A stretch of 24,442 bases of DNA from an uncultured Bacilli bacterium (GTDB lineage: Bacteria; Bacillota_I; Bacilli_A; RF39; UBA660): the NCBI GenBank assembly GCA_934183155.1, contig CAKPSB010000011.1, positions 1 to 24,442 of the forward strand. Reading direction: 5' to 3'. Every line of letters begins with the position of its first letter. Position 1 is the first letter of the stretch. Of this stretch, positions 1 through 7,501 are shown piece after piece. The translations under genes were made by a program, and so were the position numbers. The notes below the pieces were generated by a model that saw nothing but the letters and a program-made list of their open reading frames with translations, had not been told where the DNA came from and did no database searches.

Positions 1-74
1 CCAGCCATCATTAAAAACAATACTGAAACTAAACTAATTATTATTATTTTTCTTTGTTTTTTGCCTCTATGCAT
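1..74 (-). CDS. N-terminus of a membrane-anchored or secreted protein (cut by the window edge)
   Basis: The first 24 codons of a gene reading leftwards off the window are visible. They start at an ATG preceded by AGGTGAT and a 4-nt spacer, the same ribosome-binding pattern as many genes here. The peptide opens with a basic stretch (HRGKKQRK) followed by a hydrophobic run rich in I, L, V and M. This is the shape of a signal peptide or N-terminal membrane anchor. Nothing after the hydrophobic run is in the window, so the family cannot be named. It lies downstream of obgE on the same strand, with about 130 bp between them and no recognisable gene in that gap. Confidence 0.55.
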   Translation of the reverse strand, partial: MHRGKKQRKIIIISLVSVLFLMMA

Positions 75-201
75 TCCTATCACCTATTATAAAAAATACT
101 ATACTAAAAGTATAACATCTTCTTACAAAAAATTAAACCCAAAATAAAAATATATATAATAAAAATAATTTAAAACCAAAATTTTAAATTATTTTTTATA
201 C

Positions 202-1470
202 CTACTCTTTAAATTCAAATTCATAATCAAGCATTCTAATTGGATCACCATCTTTAGCCCCAAGTGACCTAAGTTCATCATCAATACCCATTTTCCTTAA
301 CTTATTAGAAAAACGAAATATAGCTTCATCTGTGTCCAATCTACTCATCATTAAAAGCTTTTCAACCTCTTTACCACTAATTACCCAAGTATCATTATCT
401 TTAGTAATTTTATAAGGTTTCTCCTCTTTAAACTTATAAATAACATGACTTTCAAATTTTTCATCTTTATATAAACTTTCTTTAGGAATACTATCCAATA
501 TATCAGCAATTTTAAGCAATATCTTATTAACACCTTCACCACTAATTGCTGACATCTCATAAACTTCACAATCCACTTTAGATTTAAATTTCTTTAAATT
601 TTCTAAAGCATCTGGCATATCCATTTTATTAGCTATAATAATTTGTGGCTTATCAAGCAATTTTTTATCAAAACAAGAAAGTTCTTTATTAATAGTTACA
701 TAGTCCTCATAAGGATCATTAGTATAACCACTCATATCAATAATATGTGCAATTACTCTAGTTCTTTCAATATGTTTTAAAAATCTATCACCAAGTCCAT
801 GCCCAGACGATGCACCTTCAATTAATCCAGGTAAATCGGCAACTACAAATGAACGATTATCACTAGTTCTAACAACCCCTAAATTAGGTTTCAAAGTAGT
901 AAAAGGATAATCAGCAATTTTAGGCCTAGAAGCTGATATTTTAGAAATAAAAGTCGATTTACCAACACTAGGCATTCCAACAAGACCAACATCAGCCATT
1001 AACTTAAGTTCAATCTTAATTTTTATCTTCTCACCAGGCTCACCATTTTCTGCATAATGTGGAGCTGGATTAGATTGTGTAGCAAAAGCCATATTACCTC
1101 TACCACCACGACCACCATGAGCAATAATTGCCTCTTCTCCAGGCTTAGTTAAATCAGCAATAATTAAATTTGTATCATAGTCCGTCACAACAGTACCCTC
1201 AGGTACTGGAATAATAATATTTTCTGCATTCTTACCATGCATTCCCTTACCTAATCCATTTTCACCATGTGTACCTTTAATAATTCTTTTATACTTAAAA
1301 TCAACTAAAGTATTTAACCCTGGATCAACTTTAAAAATAATGTCAGCACCTTTTCCACCATTACCGCCAAAAGGTCCACCCATCGCTACATACTTCTCAC
1401 GTCTAAAAGCAAGGCAGCCATCACCACCACTACCAGCAATTAATTCTACAACAGCTTCATCAACAAACAT
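202..1470 (-). CDS. obgE: Obg-family ribosome-associated GTPase
   Basis: This is an essential GTPase of 50S ribosome assembly and stress control (ObgE/CgtA). All three family domains are present at the usual length (422 aa). The glycine-rich Obg fold covers about residues 1-158. The G domain has P-loop GMPSVGKST (165-173), switch I threonines at 191-192, DLPG (212-215), NKMD (281-284) and SAIS (307-310). A C-terminal OCT domain covers about 345-422. The start is supported by AAAGGAG about 8 nt upstream. A well-formed promoter precedes it and a terminator of the upstream gene ends before that, so it probably begins its own transcript. In Bacillus obg sits beside spo0B and ribosomal protein genes; none of those is seen here. 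Confidence 0.97.
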   Translation of the reverse strand: MFVDEAVVELIAGSGGDGCLAFRREKYVAMGGPFGGNGGKGADIIFKVDPGLNTLVDFKYKRIIKGTHGENGLGKGMHGKNAENIIIPVPEGTVVTDYDTNLIIADLTKPGEEAIIAHGGRGGRGNMAFATQSNPAPHYAENGEPGEKIKIKIELKLMADVGLVGMPSVGKSTFISKISASRPKIADYPFTTLKPNLGVVRTSDNRSFVVADLPGLIEGASSGHGLGDRFLKHIERTRVIAHIIDMSGYTNDPYEDYVTINKELSCFDKKLLDKPQIIIANKMDMPDALENLKKFKSKVDCEVYEMSAISGEGVNKILLKIADILDSIPKESLYKDEKFESHVIYKFKEEKPYKITKDNDTWVISGKEVEKLLMMSRLDTDEAIFRFSNKLRKMGIDDELRSLGAKDGDPIRMLDYEFEFKE

Positions 1471-1495
1471 AACAATCCGCTCCTTTACAACAAAT

Positions 1496-1524
1496 ATTAT
1501 ACATTATAAACTAAAAAGTAACAA
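1496..1524 (-). promoter_or_regulatory. SigA-type promoter of obgE
   Basis: On the minus strand TTGTTA (1519-1524) is followed, after exactly 17 nt, by a perfect TATAAT (1496-1501). Transcription would start near 1489, giving a leader of about 20 nt that contains the obgE ribosome-binding site. It lies just downstream of the terminator of the preceding gene. Confidence 0.7.
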
Positions 1525-1525
1525 G

Positions 1526-1544
1526 AAAAAAACACCTAAGTGTT
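1526..1544 (-). terminator. Intrinsic terminator of the pilin-like/LRR gene
   Basis: On the minus strand AACAC-TTAG-GTGTT forms a 5-bp hairpin that runs into a stretch of T residues. It overlaps the stop codon of the gene at 1543-2004 and separates that gene from obgE. Confidence 0.65.
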
Positions 1545-2004
1545 AATTCCAATGTACTGTCGCATTATTAGCGCCCCAAGGCGCACCCATTATAGAACCT
1601 TCAATTTTCTTAATAAAAAATACAACCTCATCATTTCCACTAAATGCATCTGAAGCAATTTCTATAATATTAGACCTTATAGTTACATTAATTAATTTTT
1701 TATTTAAAAAAGCACCAGCTCCAATAGAATCTACAACAATACCATTAATTGTATCAGGAATAAAAACCGTTAACTCACTACCATTATATCCCGTAATAGA
1801 CAAATTTCCTCTCGAATTTTGTACATAAGTAAAATAAGAAGCATCAGTTGATAACCTTTGTACATCATCAAGAGCACTTTCCTTTATTTTGTCATTATCA
1901 AGCTTACGATTAGCTAAAATTGAAATCGTTCCTAAAACCAAAACTAAAAATAAAGATAAAATACCATAAAGTAAAGCCGAAGTAACAAAGCCATTTTTCT
2001 TCAT
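1543..2004 (-). CDS. Small membrane-anchored surface protein: pilin-like N-terminus plus BspA-type leucine-rich repeats
   Basis: The 153-aa protein begins with MKKNGF followed by one long hydrophobic helix (about residues 6-31) and a charged, coiled region. This resembles a type IV pilin or pseudopilin N-terminus, but the usual Glu five residues after the cleavage site is absent. The second half (about 75-135) has the BspA/LRR_5 rhythm: a P..I.G..V..IG..AF unit followed by L..V.I...I..I...AF, roughly two repeats. The tail ends in W and N residues (APWGANN...W). This suggests a surface-displayed protein held by one helix; its ligand is unknown. The ribosome-binding site is a weak AGGGG. It has its own terminator and appears monocistronic. 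Confidence 0.6.
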   Translation of the reverse strand: MKKNGFVTSALLYGILSLFLVLVLGTISILANRKLDNDKIKESALDDVQRLSTDASYFTYVQNSRGNLSITGYNGSELTVFIPDTINGIVVDSIGAGAFLNKKLINVTIRSNIIEIASDAFSGNDEVVFFIKKIEGSIMGAPWGANNATVHWN

Positions 2005-2109
2005 ACAAAACCCCTACCTTCTACTAAATTATACCCTATTTAAATTACTAAAGCAAGATTACCTTTTAACTATATCAAATAAAAACCATATAATATAAAA
2101 GGTGATACT

Positions 2110-2283
2110 ATGAGAAATATTTTTTTTGGAAAAGGAAAATGGTCTTTAATTTGTCTAAGCTGTATGGTAATACTAACCTATCAAATACTAATCACCATAT
2201 TTATTGTCACAAGATTTAACGTATTTTTAATACTTATCTTCCTAACTCTTTTGTTTATTAGTATCTTTAAACTTTTTCTCTAG
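2110..2283 (+). CDS. Small two-helix membrane protein (57 aa)
   Basis: This short plus-strand ORF has an ATG 3 nt after AAAAGGTGAT, matching the dominant ribosome-binding pattern of the window. The product starts MRNIFFGKGKW and then has two hydrophobic helices (about 12-33 and 37-57) joined by a short TRFN turn, ending at TAG. I recognise no family. Its 3' end overlaps the 3' end of the convergent ysxE-like gene by 42 bp. A TATAAT lies at 2089-2094, but without a convincing -35 and very close to the ribosome-binding site. The good start signal and clean membrane topology argue for a real small gene; the overlap is the main doubt. Confidence 0.5.
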   Translation: MRNIFFGKGKWSLICLSCMVILTYQILITIFIVTRFNVFLILIFLTLLFISIFKLFL

Positions 2284-3135
2284 CTCTTTAGCTTTATATA
2301 TTAAATTAAGCATATTACTAATATTTAAACAATTTTGATACTCCGTATTATTAAAATCCAAAGGTTTAACTTGAGTAATTAAAATATAAAGTAATAATCT
2401 TTCATCATCAAAAAGAGGATAATACTTCTCATAAGTTTTAAATAAAACCTCAAAATCAAAATCCAACCCGTGATTCATATAAAGCTTATATAAATCAAAA
2501 ATAGGAGAACCGATCTTAGCCTTATCCCAACTTATTAAATAACAGTTATCATTTTCTAAAAAATGTGATAACTTTAAATTATTATGAATAACACACATTC
2601 GCTGCTTTCTTTTTTCCTTTATAAGTAAATGCCATCTATCTAAATTTTTTTTATTTTCACTAATCATATCATATATTTGTGAAATATTTCTAGCCAAAAG
2701 CTGCTGACAAGGACTCATATATACCTTAGTTTCAATAGTAGTAATCAAATCAGTATAATAACTATATAAATATTTTAAATTATTATCTAAATCATCATAT
2801 ATTCTTTCATAAAAATCTAAATCAATTTCTTTATAATGAGTTGTTTTTAAATGAAGCAGCGCCACAATATGAACCAAATCAAGCATTTTTTGTTCAGAAG
2901 GTATATCAAAATTTTCAATATATCTACTAAGACGATAATTATCCATCTTTCCATTCAAAAAAGAAGGCATATAATCAAAATTACGTGACTTTAAATAATC
3001 AAATATCTGTAAATCAATTTGTCCTTCTTTATATACATACTTTTTACCATGATCATCAACTATAACTATCTTACCAACTTTTTGATAACCACACGGTTTT
3101 ATATTATAATTTTTTAATATTTTATTAATCTTCAT
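2242..3135 (-). CDS. ysxE: CotS/YsxE-family spore coat kinase-like protein
   Basis: This 297-aa protein has an aminoglycoside-phosphotransferase/CotS-type kinase fold. An N-terminal lobe is followed by helical segments and a catalytic-loop region HNNLKLSHFL (184-193). After that comes a metal-binding-like stretch, ISWDKAKIGSPIFDL (201-215). The usual loop is HGD....N; here the catalytic Asp position is Asn (N186), so activity may be altered or lost. The start overlaps the last 11 nt of the spoVID-like gene, so translation is probably coupled. The order spoVID-ysxE is the same as in B. subtilis, which is the strongest reason for the name. The inferred role is in spore coat or envelope assembly. 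Confidence 0.7.
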   Translation of the reverse strand: MKINKILKNYNIKPCGYQKVGKIVIVDDHGKKYVYKEGQIDLQIFDYLKSRNFDYMPSFLNGKMDNYRLSRYIENFDIPSEQKMLDLVHIVALLHLKTTHYKEIDLDFYERIYDDLDNNLKYLYSYYTDLITTIETKVYMSPCQQLLARNISQIYDMISENKKNLDRWHLLIKEKRKQRMCVIHNNLKLSHFLENDNCYLISWDKAKIGSPIFDLYKLYMNHGLDFDFEVLFKTYEKYYPLFDDERLLLYILITQVKPLDFNNTEYQNCLNISNMLNLIYKAKELEKKFKDTNKQKS

Positions 3136-3706
3136 GTGCCGGAATAATTACTTTATCTAAAACATTCAAATTATCAATATCATTATATTCCTGTAACTCC
3201 TCACGTGTAACCCCATAGTTTTGCATAATAGAATCAAGCGTATCATTTTCTCCTAAAACATGTACTTTATAAGTAACAAATCTCTCACCATCATCCAAAC
3301 TAGAAAATACACTTTTAACCTCTTCAATTTCATCTTTTTCATCAGGTAAATCCAAAGATTCTACTTCTAATGTATCTTCTCTAACCTCTTCAAGTCCATC
3401 AATAACAACCTCAATATTAACCATAAGTATTTTATTATTTTTAACCTCATAGTAAAAATCATTAATGTCAACAGCCGCCGAAGACATATCATATTTTTTA
3501 TCAATACTAATATCAAATGGTAATTTATACTCAAACTCATCAGTAACTTCACTAGAATCAGTTACTTTATAACTACCACTTACTAAAAACTCCAATGAAA
3601 CTAAATTATTTAATATTTTTAACTTATGTTCCAAAGAAATACTACTTATTTGAGCAATATTAGTATTAAACAAAATCTCCTTTGTAAAAGGCACTATTTT
3701 CTTCAT
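3125..3706 (-). CDS. spoVID: SpoVID-like spore coat morphogenetic protein with C-terminal LysM
   Basis: The protein has 193 aa when started at the ATG at 3706, which follows AGGAGG with 6-nt spacing. A longer reading frame exists but has no ribosome-binding site. An N-terminal beta-rich region (about 10-105) has the alternating pattern of the SpoVID N-terminal domain, with FEYKLPFDISI and FYYEV...ILMVNIEVVIDGLE. An acidic linker follows, and then a LysM domain (about 146-190) ending in VIIPAHED. SpoVID links coat to cortex around the forespore in Bacilli. It is far shorter than B. subtilis SpoVID because the long acidic middle is nearly absent. It lies directly upstream of and overlapping the ysxE-like gene. 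Confidence 0.72.
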   Translation of the reverse strand: MKKIVPFTKEILFNTNIAQISSISLEHKLKILNNLVSLEFLVSGSYKVTDSSEVTDEFEYKLPFDISIDKKYDMSSAAVDINDFYYEVKNNKILMVNIEVVIDGLEEVREDTLEVESLDLPDEKDEIEEVKSVFSSLDDGERFVTYKVHVLGENDTLDSIMQNYGVTREELQEYNDIDNLNVLDKVIIPAHED

Positions 3707-3736
3707 AAAATCCCTCCTAATAAATATATGCACATT

Positions 3737-4315
3737 TCATTTTTTTATTGCCAAAGAATTATAAATCTTACTAGCATAATCAAAATTAACAACATTCCAA
3801 ATATTATCAATATAAGCGTCCCTATCATTTAAATACTGTAAATAATAAGCATGCTCCCAAAGATCAATAGCAAAAATACCAATTAACCCATAAGAAAGTG
3901 GATTTTCCTGATTAGGCAAATTCATAATATAAAGTTCTCCATAACCATCAACGGCCAAAAAAGTATATCCACTACCAACCAAAGATTTAGCCTTAGAAAT
4001 AAACTCATTTTTAAAATTCAAAAAACTTCCAAATTGTTTTTCTATCTTATCTAAAAGTAGCCCATTTGGCAGCACTTTATCTCCAAGACTTTTAAAATAA
4101 ATTTCATGATTTAAAACCCCACCAGCATTATATAAAATTTTTCCTCGATCATTCAAAGCAAAATTATCTATATTTCGAATAACATAATCAGCCGGTATAT
4201 CACCCACCATTTTTCTTAAATTCTCCACATATTTCTTATAATGCTTATTATAATGAATTTCTATAACCCTCGCCTCAACATAAGGCTGCAGAAAGTCATA
4301 TTCATATGAAAGCAT
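3737..4315 (-). CDS. sodA: Fe/Mn-family superoxide dismutase, Mn-type
   Basis: This enzyme dismutates superoxide using Mn (or Fe). The ATG at 4315 is chosen because GGGTGAT precedes it by 4 nt and the family begins there; this gives 192 aa. All four metal ligands are visible: H21 (EIHYNKHY), H70 (GGVLNHEIYF), D151 and H155 (IDLWEHAYYL). The second-shell Tyr is Y29. Gly66 together with Gln136 in PNQENPL is the Mn-type arrangement. The usual His in GGHxNH is Val67. A weak hairpin and T-run separate it from the lipid kinase upstream. It ends 31 bp before the spoVID-like start. In Bacillus, SodA also contributes to coat cross-linking, which would fit this location; that link is inference. Confidence 0.93.
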   Translation of the reverse strand: MLSYEYDFLQPYVEARVIEIHYNKHYKKYVENLRKMVGDIPADYVIRNIDNFALNDRGKILYNAGGVLNHEIYFKSLGDKVLPNGLLLDKIEKQFGSFLNFKNEFISKAKSLVGSGYTFLAVDGYGELYIMNLPNQENPLSYGLIGIFAIDLWEHAYYLQYLNDRDAYIDNIWNVVNFDYASKIYNSLAIKK

Positions 4316-4345
4316 ACAAATCACCCAATAAATTATATTAAAATT

Positions 4346-4370
4346 AAAAAAAAAGATACCAAAAAGTATC
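4346..4370 (-). terminator. Terminator after the lipid kinase gene
   Basis: On the minus strand GATAC-TTTTTG-GTATC (pairing 4355-4359 with 4366-4370) is followed directly by nine T residues. It overlaps the TGA stop of the kinase gene and precedes the superoxide dismutase start. The 5-bp stem is weak, so partial read-through into sodA is likely. Confidence 0.55.
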
Positions 4371-5283
4371 ATAAAAATATTTTATCAAGCTCCCCCTTAG
4401 GTAAAAGCATTCTTGTTCCTTTAACAATCTTTATATCATATTCTAAAGACCTATCATGAAACTCTTCACCATCAATACAAAACCTCTTACGTGGTTTTTC
4501 TTTCAATTTAATTTTTAAATGATCAGTTTTAAGAAAATAAAAGCCAGGAACTTTAGTAATATCACTAGTTTTAACATAATACAAACTCTTAATAATATCT
4601 TTTTTAGTTGCAATATTAGAAAGTAAAACTTCAAACTGATTATCATTCATCTTAATATCCTGTAAAATTTCAAGACCACCCATTCTTGAAGCATTACAAA
4701 TCAAAATAAATGAATAAAGCCCATTATATATTTTTCCATTAGCTTCTAAAGTCATTTCAAATAATTGTGTTTTGCTATTAAAAGATTTAATAGCATTAAA
4801 TAAATAAGCAAAATACCCTAAATTTTTTTTTAATTTACGAGGTGTATCATAAGCCACATCTGTAAATTTGCCAAGACCTGCTACATACACAAAAGGCGTA
4901 TTATTAATACTACAAATATCAATACCTTTAATCTCACCATCCAAAACCATTTTTAAATTTTGAATAGGATTTTTAACCATTCCAAACATTGCTCCTAAAT
5001 CATTAGTCGTTCCAAAAGGTATATGCGAAAGTAAAAACCTATTATTTCTTTTTAAATTACCTCTAACAACCTCATTAAAAGTTCCATCACCACCAAAAGA
5101 AATAACTAAATCAACATCATCTTTTAAATTTTCTAAAATTTCAACCGCATGCTCAGAATATAAAGTATATATAACCTGCATCTCATACCCATACTCGCCT
5201 AAAATTTCTTTAAACTTAGATATATACTTTTTCTTTTTATGTCTACCACTATTAGGATTACAAATAATAATACATTTTTTCAT
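4369..5283 (-). CDS. Diacylglycerol kinase-family lipid kinase (DgkB/YegS type)
   Basis: This soluble lipid kinase phosphorylates diacylglycerol or a related lipid, recycling it to phosphatidate. It is started at the ATG at 5283, 4 nt after GGGTGA; the in-frame GTG 12 nt earlier lies inside that ribosome-binding site. At 304 aa it has the family length. The N-terminal nucleotide domain carries NPNSG (9-13), GGDGTFNE (64-71) and PFGTTNDLG (89-97). The beta-sandwich C-terminal domain contains an IDGEEF motif near the end. Most Gram-positive homologues act on diacylglycerol from lipoteichoic acid synthesis, but the substrate cannot be fixed from sequence. It may be co-transcribed with the two unknown genes upstream. 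Confidence 0.85.
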   Translation of the reverse strand: MKKCIIICNPNSGRHKKKKYISKFKEILGEYGYEMQVIYTLYSEHAVEILENLKDDVDLVISFGGDGTFNEVVRGNLKRNNRFLLSHIPFGTTNDLGAMFGMVKNPIQNLKMVLDGEIKGIDICSINNTPFVYVAGLGKFTDVAYDTPRKLKKNLGYFAYLFNAIKSFNSKTQLFEMTLEANGKIYNGLYSFILICNASRMGGLEILQDIKMNDNQFEVLLSNIATKKDIIKSLYYVKTSDITKVPGFYFLKTDHLKIKLKEKPRKRFCIDGEEFHDRSLEYDIKIVKGTRMLLPKGELDKIFL

Positions 5284-5321
5284 AACTTCACCCACACCAT
5301 CGTATAATAAATTTGTGAAAT

Positions 5322-5750
5322 TTATATGTTACATCTTCCATTTATTTTATTTGAAATATTGGCCATTTCTTTATCATCTTTATCACAACTAGAAAGAGCC
5401 ATTTTAACTTTTTTTAAATCATCAAAACTAGCATTCGAAAGCCAAATATCAAAATCACCATTCTTATATTTTTCATACATCTCAAGAAAAGTAGCATCCT
5501 CTAGTTCATGAACATAATTTATCATAGCCCCTTTAAGAAAACAAACAAGTAAATTTTCCTCAAAAAAATCAAGCATATCCAAAAGTTCATAAACTCTTTC
5601 ATAACTAAACGTCATAACACACTTTTCAAGTTCATTCTTTTCAAAAGCATTTCTTAATTTTTCAAAGTCTTCTTTATTCGCATCAAAAATATTTTTTCTT
5701 CTTAACTTTTCAGATTCCTCACATTCTTTAAACAAATAATCATCAAACAT
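5322..5750 (-). CDS. Unknown acidic helical protein, paralogue of its upstream neighbour
   Basis: This 142-aa soluble protein is rich in Asp, Glu, Lys and aromatic residues. It has no signal peptide, no membrane helix and no catalytic motif I recognise. Its start overlaps the stop of the upstream gene by one base (TAATG), indicating translational coupling. The C-terminal half aligns with that neighbour: YERVYELLDML against YDDLCEILDFM, then a W(L/I)...S..D(L/I)K..K.AL block, then a short acidic loop and a final helix. The pair therefore looks like an old tandem duplication. An 8-bp inverted repeat with a 3-nt loop (5307-5325) lies at its 3' end. Confidence 0.7.
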   Translation of the reverse strand: MFDDYLFKECEESEKLRRKNIFDANKEDFEKLRNAFEKNELEKCVMTFSYERVYELLDMLDFFEENLLVCFLKGAMINYVHELEDATFLEMYEKYKNGDFDIWLSNASFDDLKKVKMALSSCDKDDKEMANISNKINGRCNI

Positions 5751-6238
5751 TATTTCACACCCTTTTTAAGTAACTTCTTATAATATTTATCAATAGCTTT
5801 TTCCATCAAAACATATTTATCATCATTATCATCACTACCAAAATTAAAAGTAAATAAAGCTTTTTTTAACATCTTTATATCACTCAAACTACGTTCATCA
5901 ATCCACTTATCAAAATACCTCTCATCAATACTTTTAATCATATCAATAAAAATATCACATTCATACATATGAATTTTAGAAACAATTTTTCCAATTAATT
6001 CATAATAATCATAATTCATAAACGTCATAAAATCTAATATTTCACATAAATCATCATAACTACAATTAGAAATATAATCATCAACATATCCGCCTTTATA
6101 AGCTAAAATAATTTTCTTTATAGCATTATATACATAAGCCCTTTTTTTATTTTCTTCATAAGCGCCTTTAACCTCATCAATATAATAAACTCCAGCATGC
6201 TCTAAAGGAACAACCTTTTTATAATTAATTTCCTCCAT
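5750..6238 (-). CDS. Unknown helical protein, first of a tandem paralogous pair
   Basis: This 162-aa soluble protein starts at an ATG preceded by AAAGGAG and a good promoter. It is predicted to be mostly helical, with many Tyr, Asp and Lys residues and no recognised motif. From about residue 55 it shares a pattern with the downstream gene: (E/I)LD.(M/L), then (F/W)D.W(I/L)...S..D(I/L)K..KKAL, an acidic loop (GSDDNDDK here) and a closing helix. It follows the suf genes on the same strand but has its own promoter, so no link to Fe-S assembly should be assumed. Confidence 0.72.
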   Translation of the reverse strand: MEEINYKKVVPLEHAGVYYIDEVKGAYEENKKRAYVYNAIKKIILAYKGGYVDDYISNCSYDDLCEILDFMTFMNYDYYELIGKIVSKIHMYECDIFIDMIKSIDERYFDKWIDERSLSDIKMLKKALFTFNFGSDDNDDKYVLMEKAIDKYYKKLLKKGVK

Positions 6239-6258
6239 ACATTCTCCTTTTCAAAAAT

Positions 6259-6287
6259 ATAATAATATTTAAGTAAAAAAAAGTCAA
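6259..6287 (-). promoter_or_regulatory. SigA-type promoter of the tandem unknown genes
   Basis: On the minus strand TTGACT (6282-6287) is followed after 17 nt by TATTAT (6259-6264). Transcription would start near 6252, about 14 nt before the ATG at 6238. The promoter probably drives both paralogues and perhaps the lipid kinase. Confidence 0.6.
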
Positions 6288-6291
6288 ATTA

Positions 6292-6322
6292 AAAGGAAGC
6301 CTAAAAAATAATATCTTCCTTT
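6292..6322 (-). terminator. Possible terminator at the end of sufS
   Basis: AAAGGAAG (6292-6299) pairs with CTTCCTTT (6315-6322), overlapping the sufS stop codon. On the minus strand a run of eight T residues follows, but only after about 9 nt, so it is a weak or non-canonical terminator. Confidence 0.35.
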
Positions 6323-7497
6323 ATTTTGGGATTTTTCAAAGCTAAAATTAACTTATCAATTTCCTCTTCACAATTATAAAAATACAAACTAATTCGGCAC
6401 GTATTTTTAATATGAATTTCATCCTTTAAAATTTTAGCGCAATGATTTCCAGCCCTTGTACAAATGTTATACTTGTCTAAATAAATAGATAAATCTTGTG
6501 GAAAAATACCTTCATAATTTATCGTTACAATACCACTTTCACTATATTCATTATAAATAGTAATTTCCTTTATTTCTTTTAACCTTTTAACCAAATACTT
6601 TTTTAATTCCAACTCTTTTTTCTGAATATTATCAAATCCAATATTCATCAAATATTTAATAACATAACCAAATCCAATAACTCCAGCAACATTAGGTGTC
6701 CCTGCTTCTAATCTATCTGGCATAGTTTTATATATTCTAACACCATCATGTGAAAAATCAGCGTTCATACCACCACCAAAAATAATTGGTCTTATCTCAT
6801 TAAGTAATTTTTCTTTACCATAAATAACTCCAACCCCAGTTGGACCACACATCTTATGAGCTGAAAAAGCTAAAAAATCAACATCCATTTTTTGAACATC
6901 AACTTTTATATGAGGAACACTTTGTGCGCCATCAATTAAAACTAAAATACCCTTACTATGCGCTAATTTAACAATATCTTCAACCGGTCTTACATCACCA
7001 ACCACATTACTAATATGAGCAATAGAAATAACCTTAGTTTTATCTGTAATAGCTTTTTCCACATTTTCAAGTTTAACCTCATGATTACTATCAAGCTCAA
7101 TATATTTAATTTTAAGTCCTAACTCATCAGCTAACTCAAACCAAGGAAGCAAATTAGAAGCATGTTCACTTTTTGTAAGTAAAACCTCATCACCTTTACT
7201 TAAATGATACTTAAAAAAGCCAAAAACAATTTTATTAATAGAATCAGTTGTTCCACTAGTAAAAGCTATTTCCGATGCTTTATTTGCATTTATCATCTCT
7301 TTAACTAAATTTCTAGTCTCTTCATACATTGAACTTGCCTTTATACTTAAAGAATAATCGCCTCTATGTGCATTTGAACTATAATTATTATAATAATCCG
7401 CAATAGCCTCACTTAAAATTTTTGGTTTTAAAGTAGTAGCCCCATTATCAAAATAAATAATACCAGAATTTAAAATGTTAAAATCTTCCCGATACAT
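6301..7497 (-). CDS. sufS: SufS-type cysteine desulfurase
   Basis: This PLP enzyme removes sulfur from L-cysteine for Fe-S cluster assembly. It has 398 aa, normal for group II desulfurases. The PLP lysine is K215 in SAHKMCGPTG, DGAQ (189-192) sits in the cofactor pocket, and the persulfide-forming Cys is C353 in RAGNHCAK. The loop around the Cys is short, as in SufS rather than IscS/NifS. The start is preceded by GGAGGTGAT with 3-nt spacing; this ribosome-binding site contains the TGA stop of sufD, so the genes are tightly coupled. No SufU or SufE sulfur carrier lies next to it. Confidence 0.95.
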   Translation of the reverse strand: MYREDFNILNSGIIYFDNGATTLKPKILSEAIADYYNNYSSNAHRGDYSLSIKASSMYEETRNLVKEMINANKASEIAFTSGTTDSINKIVFGFFKYHLSKGDEVLLTKSEHASNLLPWFELADELGLKIKYIELDSNHEVKLENVEKAITDKTKVISIAHISNVVGDVRPVEDIVKLAHSKGILVLIDGAQSVPHIKVDVQKMDVDFLAFSAHKMCGPTGVGVIYGKEKLLNEIRPIIFGGGMNADFSHDGVRIYKTMPDRLEAGTPNVAGVIGFGYVIKYLMNIGFDNIQKKELELKKYLVKRLKEIKEITIYNEYSESGIVTINYEGIFPQDLSIYLDKYNICTRAGNHCAKILKDEIHIKNTCRISLYFYNCEEEIDKLILALKNPKIKEDIIF

Positions 7498-7501
7498 ACA
7501 A

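Noticed and set aside
75..201. Gene in the left intergenic gap
   Set aside because: It is A/T-rich with no ORF carrying a ribosome-binding site; only a small TATAC/GTATA inverted repeat is seen.
2089..2104. Promoter with -10 directly in front of the ribosome-binding site
   Set aside because: TATAAT or TAAAAT often appears a few bases before GGTGAT here (at the partial gene, 2110, sufC and hit). The start of transcription would then fall in the ribosome-binding site, so most of these are probably AT-rich coincidence.
5307..5325. 8-bp inverted repeat after the tandem unknown genes
   Set aside because: It is A/T only with a 3-nt loop and no T-run on the minus strand, so it is not called a terminator.
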